A DNA stretch of 64,000 nt. It comes from Beaufortia kweichowensis (Eukaryota > Chordata > Actinopteri > Cypriniformes > Gastromyzontidae). Under the pieces are notes generated by a model. The model ran no database searches. It was not told the DNA's origin and saw only the letters and a program-made list of their open reading frames with translations. Of this stretch, positions 1-11,700 are shown one piece after another. Position 1 is the first letter of the stretch; every line of letters starts with the position of its first letter. The stretch is from NCBI GenBank assembly GCA_019155185.1, contig CM032808.1, positions 6,314,716-6,378,715 of the forward strand. The letters run 5' to 3'. The translations under genes were made by a program, and so were the position numbers.

Positions 1-744
1 TAAAGCATTAAAAGTGTGTGGGTGGCTCAACAAACCTTAATAGATTGTGTATTTCTGTCATGGGAGAACAACATGACACACAATCATGTTGTAATAGTCT
101 TTTACAAGCCTGTACTTTAAATGTTTTCGTGGTTTGGTTTAGAGTAAAAGAAATTGATGAAAAAAAGGAGTAAAAATTTTGCAGCTACCGCTCATCTGCC
201 GTCTTTGACGTCAGATCTCAGGATAGTTGCTTACCAAAGAGCTTGGCAGAGTTGTCAGGACATAATTTTCCTTCCCCAGAGTAATTAGTCACTTGGCATT
301 TACAACTCTGGTCATTAGTTCAAAAAATACATATCTGAAAACCTCTTTCCCAAAATGACTGGGAATGCTAACATCCTAAAAGTGTTTGCTTATGGTAGAT
401 GCAAATTCAGAACCTGACAATGTTGTTCTGATTTCTTCTTAATAATGACTAAAGCAAAAACTAACACACATGGCTTTCATAGCCAGCTGATGCTTTCTTT
501 TCCATAAAATATGAAACGTATGTTGGTTATATATTTAAAAAATATATATTTTATTATAATTTAAATGGATTTAAGAAAAAAAATATTGAATCGCATATCT
601 AATATCGCATTATTTTAGCATGCTATTGCTTCAATATCGTGCAACCCTGTCAATCTTCTTTTGTTCATCAGCTGGAAAAAATCGTTCTAAAAATGATCCC
701 AACAATATCACTCTTCTGTATCTTTATTATATTAATTGTTATGT

Positions 745-1055
745 GACCTGTTAACTGTAACCATTCCACAGGTGGTTATTTCTCTTTTCGCTTTAATATT
801 TCATAGTTGAATTCTAATCTAATCATGACAAACTATTTATTGAAGGAATGGTCCAAGACTCAATAATAAACAATTGACAATTTTTTATAACAATAAACAT
901 AAACTAAACTAAAAAAAAATTATAAAATGTTTATGTTATTTTTAAAAATACCTCAAATTAAAAAATAATGAAAGCTTAAATAAAAAAAATCTAAAATAAA
1001 AAATTTATAGTTTGGATAGTGCATTTTTCATGTGTTATCATGTTATCAGTTATCA
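745..1055. repeat. Degenerate TTAA-type MITE (copy A)
   Basis: It starts with CCTGTTAACTGTAACC and carries the family interior, including CTAATCATGACAAACTAT. It ends with a decayed inverse of the same end (TATCAGTTATC). It matches the better-preserved copies at 15852-16197 and 29726-30085. The flanking TTAA is no longer intact, so this is an old copy. Confidence 0.6.
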
Positions 1056-4000
1056 TTCTTGTTGTGATCTACTAAGGTTTACTTGATGAAACACTATGGA
1101 TTTCATTGTATTAAAACACTATATTTTACTGTAGAAACAGATTCAGCTGTAAGCATTGCAATTTGTCATCCCTATGAATGCCGATGAATGAATTTGTCAT
1201 CCCTATTAAGTCTGAAAACCAGATTCTGCAGAAGCACTAATCACGCACACCTCTGTTTCAACTCAAACGGGCTTTTATTTTACATTGCAAGATGGTTAAA
1301 GATGAGGCTTCTGAACCTTGCATCCATTCCAAGCTGAAATCTGTGGTACAAATCCAGAACTGATTTATAAAACTTTCGATTGGTCTTGCTCCAGGAACAT
1401 TCTCTAAGGTGACCTCATGGACAAATTCCTTGATTTAATTGAGCTTTAATTGGTCCTGATTGCACAGCTAGTGGGGGAGTTCATTGAAGAGAAACACAAG
1501 CCCCATAATGGTCTGGTCCTACTATAGGTTAGGTGCTGAAGTTAAAAACTCTCCGCACAAAATAATGAGCAAGGTGTCCACCTGTGTTAAGTTCAAAGGC
1601 CTACTGTATATTTCATAACTGAATATACAGTACACAAGTGTGTTAAAGGTTTGTGAGTTACCTGATAAATATCACCCCACTGCCCTGCAGCACCCATCAA
1701 CTAAAATCTTCATTTGATATTAGCCAGGACTATGTTCCTATTGTTTTTCTGTGGCATCATTTTCCACACATCCAATTTTCTCTCAAGATCTACACATAGT
1801 CATTTATCAACTGCAGTAAGTGTATTTACTCTGTGTCTTTTCAATTTACAACTGTGAATGTAATCAGGTGAAAAAGCAACGTTCAGAACTTTAACATTAG
1901 GTACAAACTCAAACCATATAGGGAAAGCCTAAGAGGGTTGTAACAGTTTTTGGAGGAATTCTGAATATGTATGGAAATGTTGGTCTTAAATGTTTTAAAA
2001 TCATACACTATTAAGTTACACTACAACTAGCTGTCTAGTTATAGACAAACAATGGATGTCTATGGAATGTCCCCATTTACAGTAGATAAGTAAGTAAGTA
2101 AACTGTCTAGCTGTGCATTAGGATAAGACGTTCTGTTTTAGTTGCTGTAAATAATTATGCTATCTGACTAAATGCAACTTTAAAAACAGACCTTACAGAC
2201 TTCACCTGCAGCTGACTCCCCGTCTATAGGCATAATAAAACTCATGTGATTCATTTTCAAAAAGTGTTACAACTCTCCAAGCCTCCAAGGAGCTGGCTGT
2301 TATCATGAATAAAATGCATCAAGGTGTACTTGAAAGGTTATAAGCCTTAGCTTTTTAAAGCTGAGTCACAGATGTTCTTCAACGGGTGATGCATGTTTCT
2401 AGCGATGCCAAAGTCATGGGTTTGATTTTACAGAGAACACACAAAACGGATCAAATAAAAATACCTTGAATGAACTTTGAATGAATGTGTCCATAAAATG
2501 CAGTAAATGCTCAACCAAAAATATGACTGATAATCCAAGTATATACTGTACTTTAACATTACTTTCTAATCTTAGATTTTTGTTTCTATAGTTAACATTA
2601 AAACAACGCAATTCTCTACCAGTCGAGCTACAGTAACACTGTTTAGGTTTAATCAGAAATGTAGTGAAACTGATGGGAGTAGTGTTCAACACTTGATATA
2701 CAGTACTAAATTTAAAAAAACGTGTCTAGACACAAAATTAAAAAAACTGAACTTTGATTGGTTGCTTAAAACACTGCAATGCATTGGGAACAAGACAAAT
2801 TAAAATAGTAAAGATTATTCTGAACTAAAAAGACTTTTTTGTTGGCCCACAAAAATAGCAATCGCAAGTTCCAACATCTTGTAAAACATTTCCTAACTGA
2901 AGTTGGATCATGCTGGGCATCTGTTCACACAAGGCAGGCCCCGTTTCAAAATCAAATAAAGCATTTGTACCGCATTTTCACTGACATAATGCTCGGGGAA
3001 TTTGAAACAGAACCTGATTCTTGTGATTCCAGAACCTTGTAGGTAAGCTTTTGGTGTTATCATCAGAAGTGACATCATGTGTTGGGTCAAAGTCAGTTAT
3101 CGACGAACGCTTCTAATGACTCACGTGACGTGCAGCAGGCTGTTTACGTTTACCTTGTTTATTGTCATGACAGGTGAATGCATTAAGTTCACATTTTCAC
3201 AATTTTAAAGAATAAGTACAAAAGCAGATGGTAGCGACATTAATAACTCTTAGCACATCCGTCGGAGGTAATGAAAGAGGACCTGTCGAAACCTATTAAA
3301 AACACTTAAAGGTCTAATTGGTGAATACAATTATGCGTGTGAAATTTGGAAAGGATTCTATTAGACGACTGAATACGCAGGGCAAATCCGTTATTTATGT
3401 CATACTGAAGGGTCCCTAGACAGCCATTACTAACCTAATATCCTGTTTCAGAGTGAGTCTTGCTTTAGCCTGTTGGTCTTGGCTATTCACCAAAGCGTGA
3501 AAGTATGAAAATTGTCCAGTCATGGCCTGAAGCACTTGAAACCACCGATGTTCCGGGACTCTGAACATGTGTTTAAGAGAACCCTGCTAAGATAGTGTAC
3601 CACAAAACTGGAACTATATTTGCGTCTATTTGCCATGCTACATATTTCATTGACCACAATGGTCTGCCAGTGCAGTTATGCTGGGGCATAGATAAACAGA
3701 CCACACTTCCTCCAGGCATTTTATCAGCGGTTCTCATTCTGGCGGGCCTGAACTCTTCCCCTGCAGCGCTAAACGTGTCAAACCCCTTTGGAGTATGGCA
3801 AGGCCAGAAATAGCTTTGACATGTTGTGCAGCGGACATGGAAACAAAAGCCATTACAGCAGACCTCAATGAGACATGAGAGGAACCCAAATAGTCTTATA
3901 TATAATATTTTGACTTCGGATGGTGTGAAGTGAGTATTTCCTATATGAAAAGCAAATGCTAGAACAAGAGTTGAAATTATTTACCTATAAATATTTTAGG

Positions 4001-5835
4001 CACTCTTAAGCATTAAAATAGGTTAAAACAAAAAAAGTTTGTTTTTCAAAAACTCTCAAACTGTGGAAAGCTGTGTTTGTATTCAGTTCCAAAAAACTTT
4101 CTTCATGAAAATAGGGTTACATACACTGGCATTATCTAACATGTAAGTGTTGTGATACAGTACATGCCAAGTCAAACTCTTTGTAGATAAATGAAAGAAA
4201 TAACATTAAACACATTGTAATTGTAAAGACTAATGTTTTCATGTAAAACCAGACTAGGCAGTTTCATTCTAGACAACACATCTTACATGTGTTGCTTTAG
4301 CCCCCTCCATTGGCCATAGACAGAAAATGGATACATCTCTTCAGAGATTTGATGCGCCTTTTCACATACTTGCTTTTCAAAACATAATGAAGCTTATTGC
4401 TTTTAACCTTGCTGTTTCAAACTTAACCTTTTATGCAGTTGATAATTGAATACGTGTATCATCATACACTATCTTTCAACACATTCACATTTCTAAAACA
4501 ACAGGACCCAGCAATTACTGCAAAATGTGGCTTAAATTACAGTTAATTGATATAAATGCCATGTTTGGCCCTCATAATGTCGAATATAGAAAGCTTAATA
4601 TACTGAACAACATTCACCTGAAGAGGTGATATGTAGATCATATGTAGATAAACAGTAATAATATCAGAATTTATTTGAGGTTATGCTGGAGACTACATTT
4701 ATGTTTATTGATATAGAGATAGCTGTCTGGGTTAGGAGAATGAACCTTTATGTTCATGCCTGTACAGAAGATGTCTACTTATCACTGGATAAGAAAAAAA
4801 AAATTCCACAGTTAATTGATAATATAATTACAAATGTATTTATTGACAATGGGATAAAATGGGAACATTCACTACAATGAATAATAGAGAGAAATATGTG
4901 ATCCTGTCTGTGAAAACCCAGCTAAAGTAATTTTCTTGTGATTTACAGTTTTCTACATAATGTTAAGAACATTGTGTGAAAACATAACCGTGATATATTT
5001 AATATTGGCCAAGTAAGATTATGTCAAAGATTGAAATCATAGTAAAATTAATAGGTGAAACCAAACTTTAATGCTTGTTTTCTCAGAATTAGATTTTTAG
5101 ACTGTAGCCTGGTTTTCACAGACAGGGTCACATATAGTTTGTAAAGTAAATAATTATATAGAATCATTAAAGGTGTAAAAATGGATAGTGACTTTAAGAG
5201 GCATAAACAATAAACAAGTATTTTATGAAGTACTAATGGTGTTTCACTTTTATAATTATCGTTTATCTATGGATCACCATCTGCAGTACAAATGCAACAG
5301 AAAAGCAAATGTTGCTAATTGTTTAAGCGTCACGGCTGCCCTCTTAAATACAAAAAAGCTAATTATTAAAAATGATTTCTATTACTCGTAATTGGAAAAA
5401 CATCATAAATCAGTGGAACACATGAACTGAGACACTTTCAAGGGCATTAACACTACTAAACACAGACAGCAAAGGCTAAATTACTGTCTTTATGACACAA
5501 ACATATAGCTGGTACTGTATATGAAGTATAGCAAACCATAATCATCTTCTAGCACAAACCTCATAATGCATCTTCACTCTGCTTTTATCCAATGTGACCT
5601 GTTAAAGATTCATTGGCAGATGTGTATCTAGCAAATCTCTTGCAACTTTTATCCAATGGACCTATATCAGCATCAGGTTACAAGATTGTTTAATCATATT
5701 GTTCATGTAGAAAAAGGGTGTCACACAAAATGGGAGGTTACAGAAATATCTTGCTAACTTTCTGCAATTGCATATTCTTATGGCATCTATATCACATCAA
5801 TACCAATGTGCTTTCCTAATCCATAAAAAGTAAAT

Positions 5836-5900
5836 ATCTTTCATTTACTTACCCTCATATTGTTCCATGCTTATTTTTTCTTCAGTGGAACACAAAGGCA
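5836..5900. repeat. Fragment of the AGTTCACCC MITE family
   Basis: The stretch resembles the interior of the elements at 49481-49780 and 57163-57458: a run like TCATTTACTTACCCTCATAT followed by a GTGGAACACAAA-like block. Neither terminus is preserved. It is a short decayed fragment. Confidence 0.4.
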
Positions 5901-6140
5901 GAATACTAAGGACTCAATCCTACTGTACATCAATACTTTGATTATACAGTCCTACACATATCATCTGCAACATACAGTATCTCTGTGTCTTTCCTACTCT
6001 TGTATCTCCCTAATTTCAGAACAGAGCAGTTTTACTGTCATTTGTGGGAATGCATTTTTACAGTTACTATCTGTATATGGTAGTGCTCATCTATTTATTT
6101 CTTCCTGTATACATTCATATATACATGGGCATAAGCTGTG

Positions 6141-6595
6141 TACATACATGTATACATACATATGACATACATACATACATATCTCCACATAATATATCTA
6201 TACATATACAGTTGATGGTGGCTTCCCATATATATATAATGTATGTATATCTGTTTTCTTTATATACATGTACATGCTATGTACAGTATCTGATGTATAT
6301 ATGTCTCTCTCTCCGTGGTACATCTATCTATATATATATATATGTATATATATATCACCATATATATATATGTCTATATCATATATATGTATCTATATAT
6401 ATATGCATATATATATATATATATATATACTATGTATATATATATATATATGTATATATATATACATATATGTATATACTGTATATATATATACATATAT
6501 ACATATATATATGTATATATATATATATATATATGCATATATATACATATATATGTATATATACATATATATATATATGTGTATATATATACATA

Positions 6596-6657
<62 letters not shown>

Positions 6658-6667
6658 TACACATATA

Positions 6668-6756
<89 letters not shown>

Positions 6757-6762
6757 TTATAT
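6141..6762. repeat. Long TA-rich microsatellite
   Basis: About 0.6 kb of nearly uninterrupted TA dinucleotides, broken at intervals by CATA or TGTA variants that give ATACAT-like higher-order units. All long open frames here on both strands, including frames from 6044 to 6917, are Tyr/Ile repeats caused by the simple sequence and are not genes. The tract could form cruciform structures and is likely to be length-polymorphic. Confidence 0.95.
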
Positions 6763-6775
6763 GGAAGCACGTCAC

Positions 6776-6913
6776 CTGTAAAATCGGGTCTTCGTCATCT
6801 AGGTCACTCCACTCGGCGGTACTCGCTGGATTTGTCGCCGGGCGTGTAGGTGTGTTCGACGGTGTGAGTGAAGTGGGGCGAGGTACACAAACATCAGTAG
6901 CAGGTGGTGGCAT
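6776..6913 (-). CDS. Candidate first coding exon on the minus strand, unidentified
   Basis: On the minus strand an ATG at 6913, in a good context (A at -3), opens a 46-codon frame. It runs without a stop to a consensus donor (CAG followed by GTGAC) at 6776. The peptide is Pro/Thr/Ser-rich and ends in the acidic stretch EWSDLDDEDPILQ. The segment is CpG-rich, unlike its surroundings. It could be the first exon of a neighbouring gene or the N-terminal part of a transposase gene; the acidic W-D-D/E motif vaguely recalls piggyBac-type transposases. No further exons were found to the left, so it may also be spurious. Confidence 0.3.
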
Positions 6914-7924
6914 TTGACAGCTTATTAGACAAGCATCTTACACTGTGTTTTGTTTCTTATTAAACCAATTTCTGATGTCCACAATGGCATTATTTTAGAG
7001 CAACGTGGACGATGAATGTTTTTATTTACCAGTCAGCTTCAGCTAGCAAACTTCTAGCGAGACTGCAAACAGAACAAGTGAATTAAAGAGACAGGCTGCT
7101 CTATGCGCTTCATGCCAGCTGAGGACTCGAATCGAATGAAATGCAGTTACAAAAATAGAAAACATGATTAAATTAAGATTTTGAATGTAAATATCGTGTT
7201 TATGTGTTAATTAAAGTTGTGTATGTGTGCATCTGCGTCTATAGTCGAATTCTAGTTTAGGCTACATTATTAATAATACGCTATTCTAAGATATTAATAC
7301 TTTAATCGGAAGGTGTTTTTTCTTTTGTTTGAGGGTGCTAAAAGCTTCCTTGTAAAACCTGGACCTGTAGTTCAGATTCTAGCAAACGTCCGACTACTGT
7401 GTGTTTTCTTATACTGCCACCTATTGTAATTATACTATTACTGCATGTATTGAACTAGTTTCCATTTTTTATGTGGATATCGCCTTGGTTTGCTTTATTT
7501 GTACATAGATGTCTACAAAGGCTTTTAATAATTAGTCGAGACATCTGTTTTATATACATTAAAAACGTATAACCAGCTTAATTGTTATTTGTCACAACCC
7601 AGATACTCAATATTGGATTCATTGCATCCCATTCATTACACGTTTGCCAGAGCTTCAGAGCTGTTGTTTAGAAAAGTTGTGGTAAATATCTCATTACTGC
7701 TGCCCCTGACTTTTGTAAATATTTTCTCTTTTTTGTCTGAATATTTTGACAAAAACTGTTAAACATCCAAATATCCTGAGCCTTTAAGGAGAGAGTCATT
7801 TTGGTTTGTTGCACCTGTTCAACTTTTTAAGGTTAGAAAGAAAGATAAACAACAGTTTTGGTTATTTAACACTATTTATATTTCCGGCATAATTAGAGTA
7901 TGTGCAGGACTATTTATTGTTGTG

Positions 7925-8000
7925 TCAGCTACTTTTATATTTACATTTATTTTTATTTAGAAGATGCTTTAATCCAAATGAGAGAGCATTTAACATTTTG
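7925..8000 (-). repeat. SINE tail remnant
   Basis: The run TTTAGAAGATGCTTTAATCC with its flanks resembles the inverted 3' tail of common cypriniform tRNA-derived SINEs (TTTAGCAGACGCTTTTATCC type). No A or B box is seen next to it, so only a decayed tail is called. Confidence 0.45.
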
Positions 8001-8328
8001 TCAATAATGGCAATATGGGCAACGAAGATTAGAAATGTAGTAACAATTTCCTTTTTGCCTTTGCAACAGAAAAAAAAATATTTACAAGTGAGCATCGAAA
8101 AATACAGAAAGAATACAATTTGGGTTAGAAATCAATTTATTAGTGACGTCTCTGCCATGCATCTCCAATGCAGAATAAACACATACATGTTAAAAGATTT
8201 AAATTCATTATTTATTTGTTTATTATTTATGTAACTGTAAAACTAAAACTCATAAAGACTGTTTTGGTACTAAGTTTTGTCCTCCATAATACACCTGTGT
8301 GAAGACATGCAGCTCCAACGATTGCTTA

Positions 8329-8342
8329 GCTTCCATAGCAAC
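8329..8342 (+). promoter_or_regulatory. RFX X-box 1 upstream of dnah9
   Basis: GCTTCCATAGCAAC matches the 14-bp X-box consensus RYYNYYATRRNRAC at every position. RFX transcription factors bind such sites in promoters of ciliary genes. It ends 85 bp before the ATG at 8428, the usual distance for ciliary promoters. Assignment is by motif and position; binding is inferred. Confidence 0.8.
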
Positions 8343-8361
8343 AGCAGGTTGCAAACAATGT

Positions 8362-8375
8362 GTTTCTATGGTAAC
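8362..8375 (+). promoter_or_regulatory. RFX X-box 2 upstream of dnah9
   Basis: GTTTCTATGGTAAC is a second full match to RYYNYYATRRNRAC, on the same strand and 33 bp from the first (about three helical turns). It ends 52 bp before the start codon and overlaps an in-frame upstream ATG at 8368. Confidence 0.8.
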
Positions 8376-8427
8376 AGTGGGTTACGGGAGTCCCGGTCGG
8401 TCAGTCAGTCATCCACACATCGCCAAA

Positions 8428-8784
8428 ATGGAGGAGCAAGAGTCGCCAAAAGTTGATAAAAGATTTGATTTCCTAGAGAGCTCTGTGTTAAAAACGTTTA
8501 AGCTCAAATCTGACAGCTGGCAAAGATGTCTTGCGAAAGAGGAGCAACGACAAGTCATTCAGGACTTTTTAGACAAATCAGATCATACAACTCTTGTTTT
8601 GTCGCTAAACTCCTCCGGACAGTTGATTCCTTCTTTCGGATTTCCAGAAACTCAGGAGAACAAATCCGTTTATTTTTGTAAGCAGAGTAAAACAGCACTG
8701 TCTGCTAATACAGTGAGATCACAGATCCGTTTAGGGGGTCGCATTTGCTCTCCTTTGGAGCAGTTATCAGCGCTTGTGGAACCG
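8428..8784 (+). CDS. dnah9: dnah9 exon 1
   Basis: It encodes residues 1-119, the start of the tail, and opens MEEQESPKVDKRF. The ATG has A at -3 and G at +4. The frame is also open upstream, with an in-frame ATG at 8368 in a weaker context. The donor is CCG followed by GTGAGT. Confidence 0.88.
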
Positions 8785-11700
8785 GTGAGTTCAGTTTCGC
8801 TCTTGCTTTCTGCTACTGTACGATCCAAGCGAATCATTCTTTCGAGCCGAATCATTTGTAAGAGGTTTAAAACTGTAGGTGCAGGACTGTGTTTGGGAGT
8901 TCGGTGTTGTTATGATGAGGTTTTGGTGTGTTTTATCATAAGCGATGCAACGTGATCCAATAGCCTTCTTGTTTATCTGGGCACGTAATAAAACGGCATC
9001 TGTTACACAACACAAGACTGGTGTGTTTTGATTTGAGGATGGCACCAAACGGAAACAAATATCCCCTAAATTGAATACAATCGATACTTGCAGTGTTGGG
9101 AAACAATTCATTCTGTAAGTGAACGAGTCATTTACTTCAGAGTCGGTTCTTGTGAAGGGATTGGTCAAACGAATCATTAAACGAATCAGTTTGAGAATAA
9201 TATTGACACGCACCTCATATAAGACACTTCCAAACACAGGGATTAAGTGTTTATTTGACTACAATGAAATTAAAACTTCATTTATTTTCAACTGAATTGT
9301 TTCATTACATTATATAATGTATAGGGTTTTCAATAAGTTTCAAGTAGCCTACAACCCTTTACACACAGGTACTTTATCAACATGTGTAGTTTATAAATCA
9401 CATTGTCATTGTATTGTATTTTTAGTCTACTGCTGTAGATAATCTTTCCGGTATCTATATCTTGCGAAAGTTAATGTGTTAATTTAATGCCAGTTAACAT
9501 TGTTGTCGTATCCAAAAAACAACTTTTATATAAAATATAAAATATTTTTTTCTACATTTATGTATGGTTTTTTTAGAATGTTATGGACATTTTAAACACT
9601 TGGAAAATAGGCAGGAATGTAAACCAGTAGTAGCTTACAGAAAATAGACCCAAACCGGATATATTTACTAGATAAAAAGTCACCTGAGATCTGCTCAACC
9701 AACATCAGAGACCTCTTGTGTGGTTGATTTTGTGCTTCATGTTTTGGTGAATAAAAACACTTGAAGTAAAAGTTGCTGATTAACATTTTCTAACTCTCTG
9801 GACAAACACATCAGCAACGTCAGATTTTCAATAAATCTGTTTGTTTCAAAACTATTGTATGGCTTTAGACTTGAGAAAACATTAAGAGAAAATATTTAGC
9901 TCCAGTGGCATTTTCTTCATAGTAACAGCAGCTTTATCAGTGTAAACACAGGGTTACTATTAGAGATAATGGGTTAATGGAAATCATAGTCAGCCCAGTC
10001 AATAATCAACATACCATTATGAGGTAAGAAGACGGAAGAATTGCCATTATTTAGTAAGAGATTTAAGTGTAAATGCTGCTAAAAACGTCTTGCACACTGT
10101 AAAAAAATGTTTTACCGTCATAAATTTTAAAGTCCAGTCAACTTGATTTTATTTTATAAGTAATTTAAACAGTTTTTACATTATTTCAACTAATTACAAG
10201 TCATTTCAACTCATAAAAATAAGTTGGAATTTGATGAGTTGAAATGACTTGTAATTAGTTAAAATAATGTAAAAACTGTTTAAATGACTTATAAAGCCAA
10301 CTTGACTGGACTTTAAAATTTAAGGCAGCAAAATTTTATTTACAGTGCATTAGACCACCTATTTTACTTTTAACCTCCCCATTCACTTGTACTGTATGTG
10401 TTTTTAGGGGGGTCTTGTCCTTACCAATATGCCGGCATCATTGACACATTGCAAGCAATCGACCAAAGCTGTTAATGCAGCATCTATCTACTGTACGTCT
10501 ATTGTTCTGACTAGAGTGTGATTAGCATTACATTCATCTCAGGAGTTGGCATAATATTTGTTTTTGAACCAGTCGCCTGGGCTATTATTGTCATGAGACT
10601 TTCCACTCCTTACCAGCTCCATTTCAGAGCATCCAACCATTGAACAGCATGGAAAAAATTTTGTATGGTTGAGTTGACAATAAATGGCCCAGGATGATTT
10701 TTAGAAGGATTTAGGATTTTTTACAATTACACTTACAATTTTTTTTTTTTTTATTAATTTTAGGTTCCGGTAACACTGCTGTCCAACAAGAAGAACCTCC
10801 ACATCTTGACTCGTGTTGGTTCTCAGGATGTCATTCGACATGTCAATGCACTTAAAAACAGTGTGTTTGTTAATATGGGAAAAATCAAAGGCCAAACTGT
10901 ACTTCCTCTACCTGCAGGATCTGAGAGATTTGAGGAAGTTGCTTATGAAGAAGAAACAAGGTAAGTCATTTCAGATACAATGTGATGGCTATAAAGTGCT
11001 CTTTTTTCTAAATACTTTAAATTAACATCAATTTTATTATTCAGCTTTCAGTTTTCAATGGAAAGTTTTGATTTACCAAGTGAATATATAGTTTGTATTT
11101 TGTTTAACTGCAGCTGATGGTGTAATAAAGCAATGCTTTGCTATAATGGTTTGATATATTGCAGTGTCCATCATGTGGATAAAAGCCTCATTTACGCCAT
11201 GGAGACTGTTGTGGTTGATTGGAGTAATCAGATCTATAAAGTCTTAAAGAAAGATTCTTCCGAGCCACTGCTCGAAGGCAAAAACCCAACTCCTTATGAG
11301 GAGATCAACTTTTGGAAAAACAGGTAAGCAGCACATGCCGGGAATTTCAGTTTGATGGTGTGTAGAAAAGCCAAGTTCCTTAACCTTGCTTATTTTTTAT
11401 GTCCTGTTATAGATTTGCTGATCTTCAGGGAATACACAGCCAGTTCCAGTCTCCAAAAATTGCAAAAATGACTGAGCTTTTGGTCGTTGTGGAGAGCATT
11501 TATCATACTCCTTTTGAGAAAATGCTGCAGGATGTTGTGAAAGGTATGACAATGTGAAAAATCATGATGCTACAGCTTTGTAAAACCTATGCATGCGAAT
11601 AATATGTTCCTTATAATGTTTTCTGTTTTAAGGTCTAAATGAGGCAAGGGAGATCAATGTCTTCCTCAAGTCAATAGAAAGACTTATAGAAGACCTGGAA

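Larger units (their letters stand above)
1..8327. other. Upstream region with no confident gene
   Basis: AT-rich sequence to the left of the dynein gene. I found no protein-coding gene I can support here. It contains a degenerate TTAA-type MITE near 745-1055, a fragment of a second MITE family near 5836-5900, a long TA-rich microsatellite, a CpG-rich minus-strand exon-like segment at 6776-6913 and a SINE tail near 7925-8000, each listed separately. The open frames at 2414-2692, 2839-3042, 3595-3813, 4683-4880 and 5188-5391 have no recognisable domain. Confidence 0.6.

Noticed and set aside
6044..6917. Long overlapping frames of up to 245 codons on both strands
   Set aside because: They are Tyr/Ile repeats produced by TA microsatellite DNA in every frame; only the non-repetitive minus-strand tail at 6776-6913 was kept as a weak candidate.
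8299..8955. Reading the 218-codon frame at exon 1 as an intact gene
   Set aside because: Only 8428-8784 fits the dynein tail. The start lies upstream of the X-boxes and the part after 8784 is intron following a consensus GTGAGT donor.
8670..9237. Minus-strand frames over exon 1 and early intron 1
   Set aside because: Antisense shadows of exon 1 and of GAACGAGTCATT-type repeat sequence; no domain.
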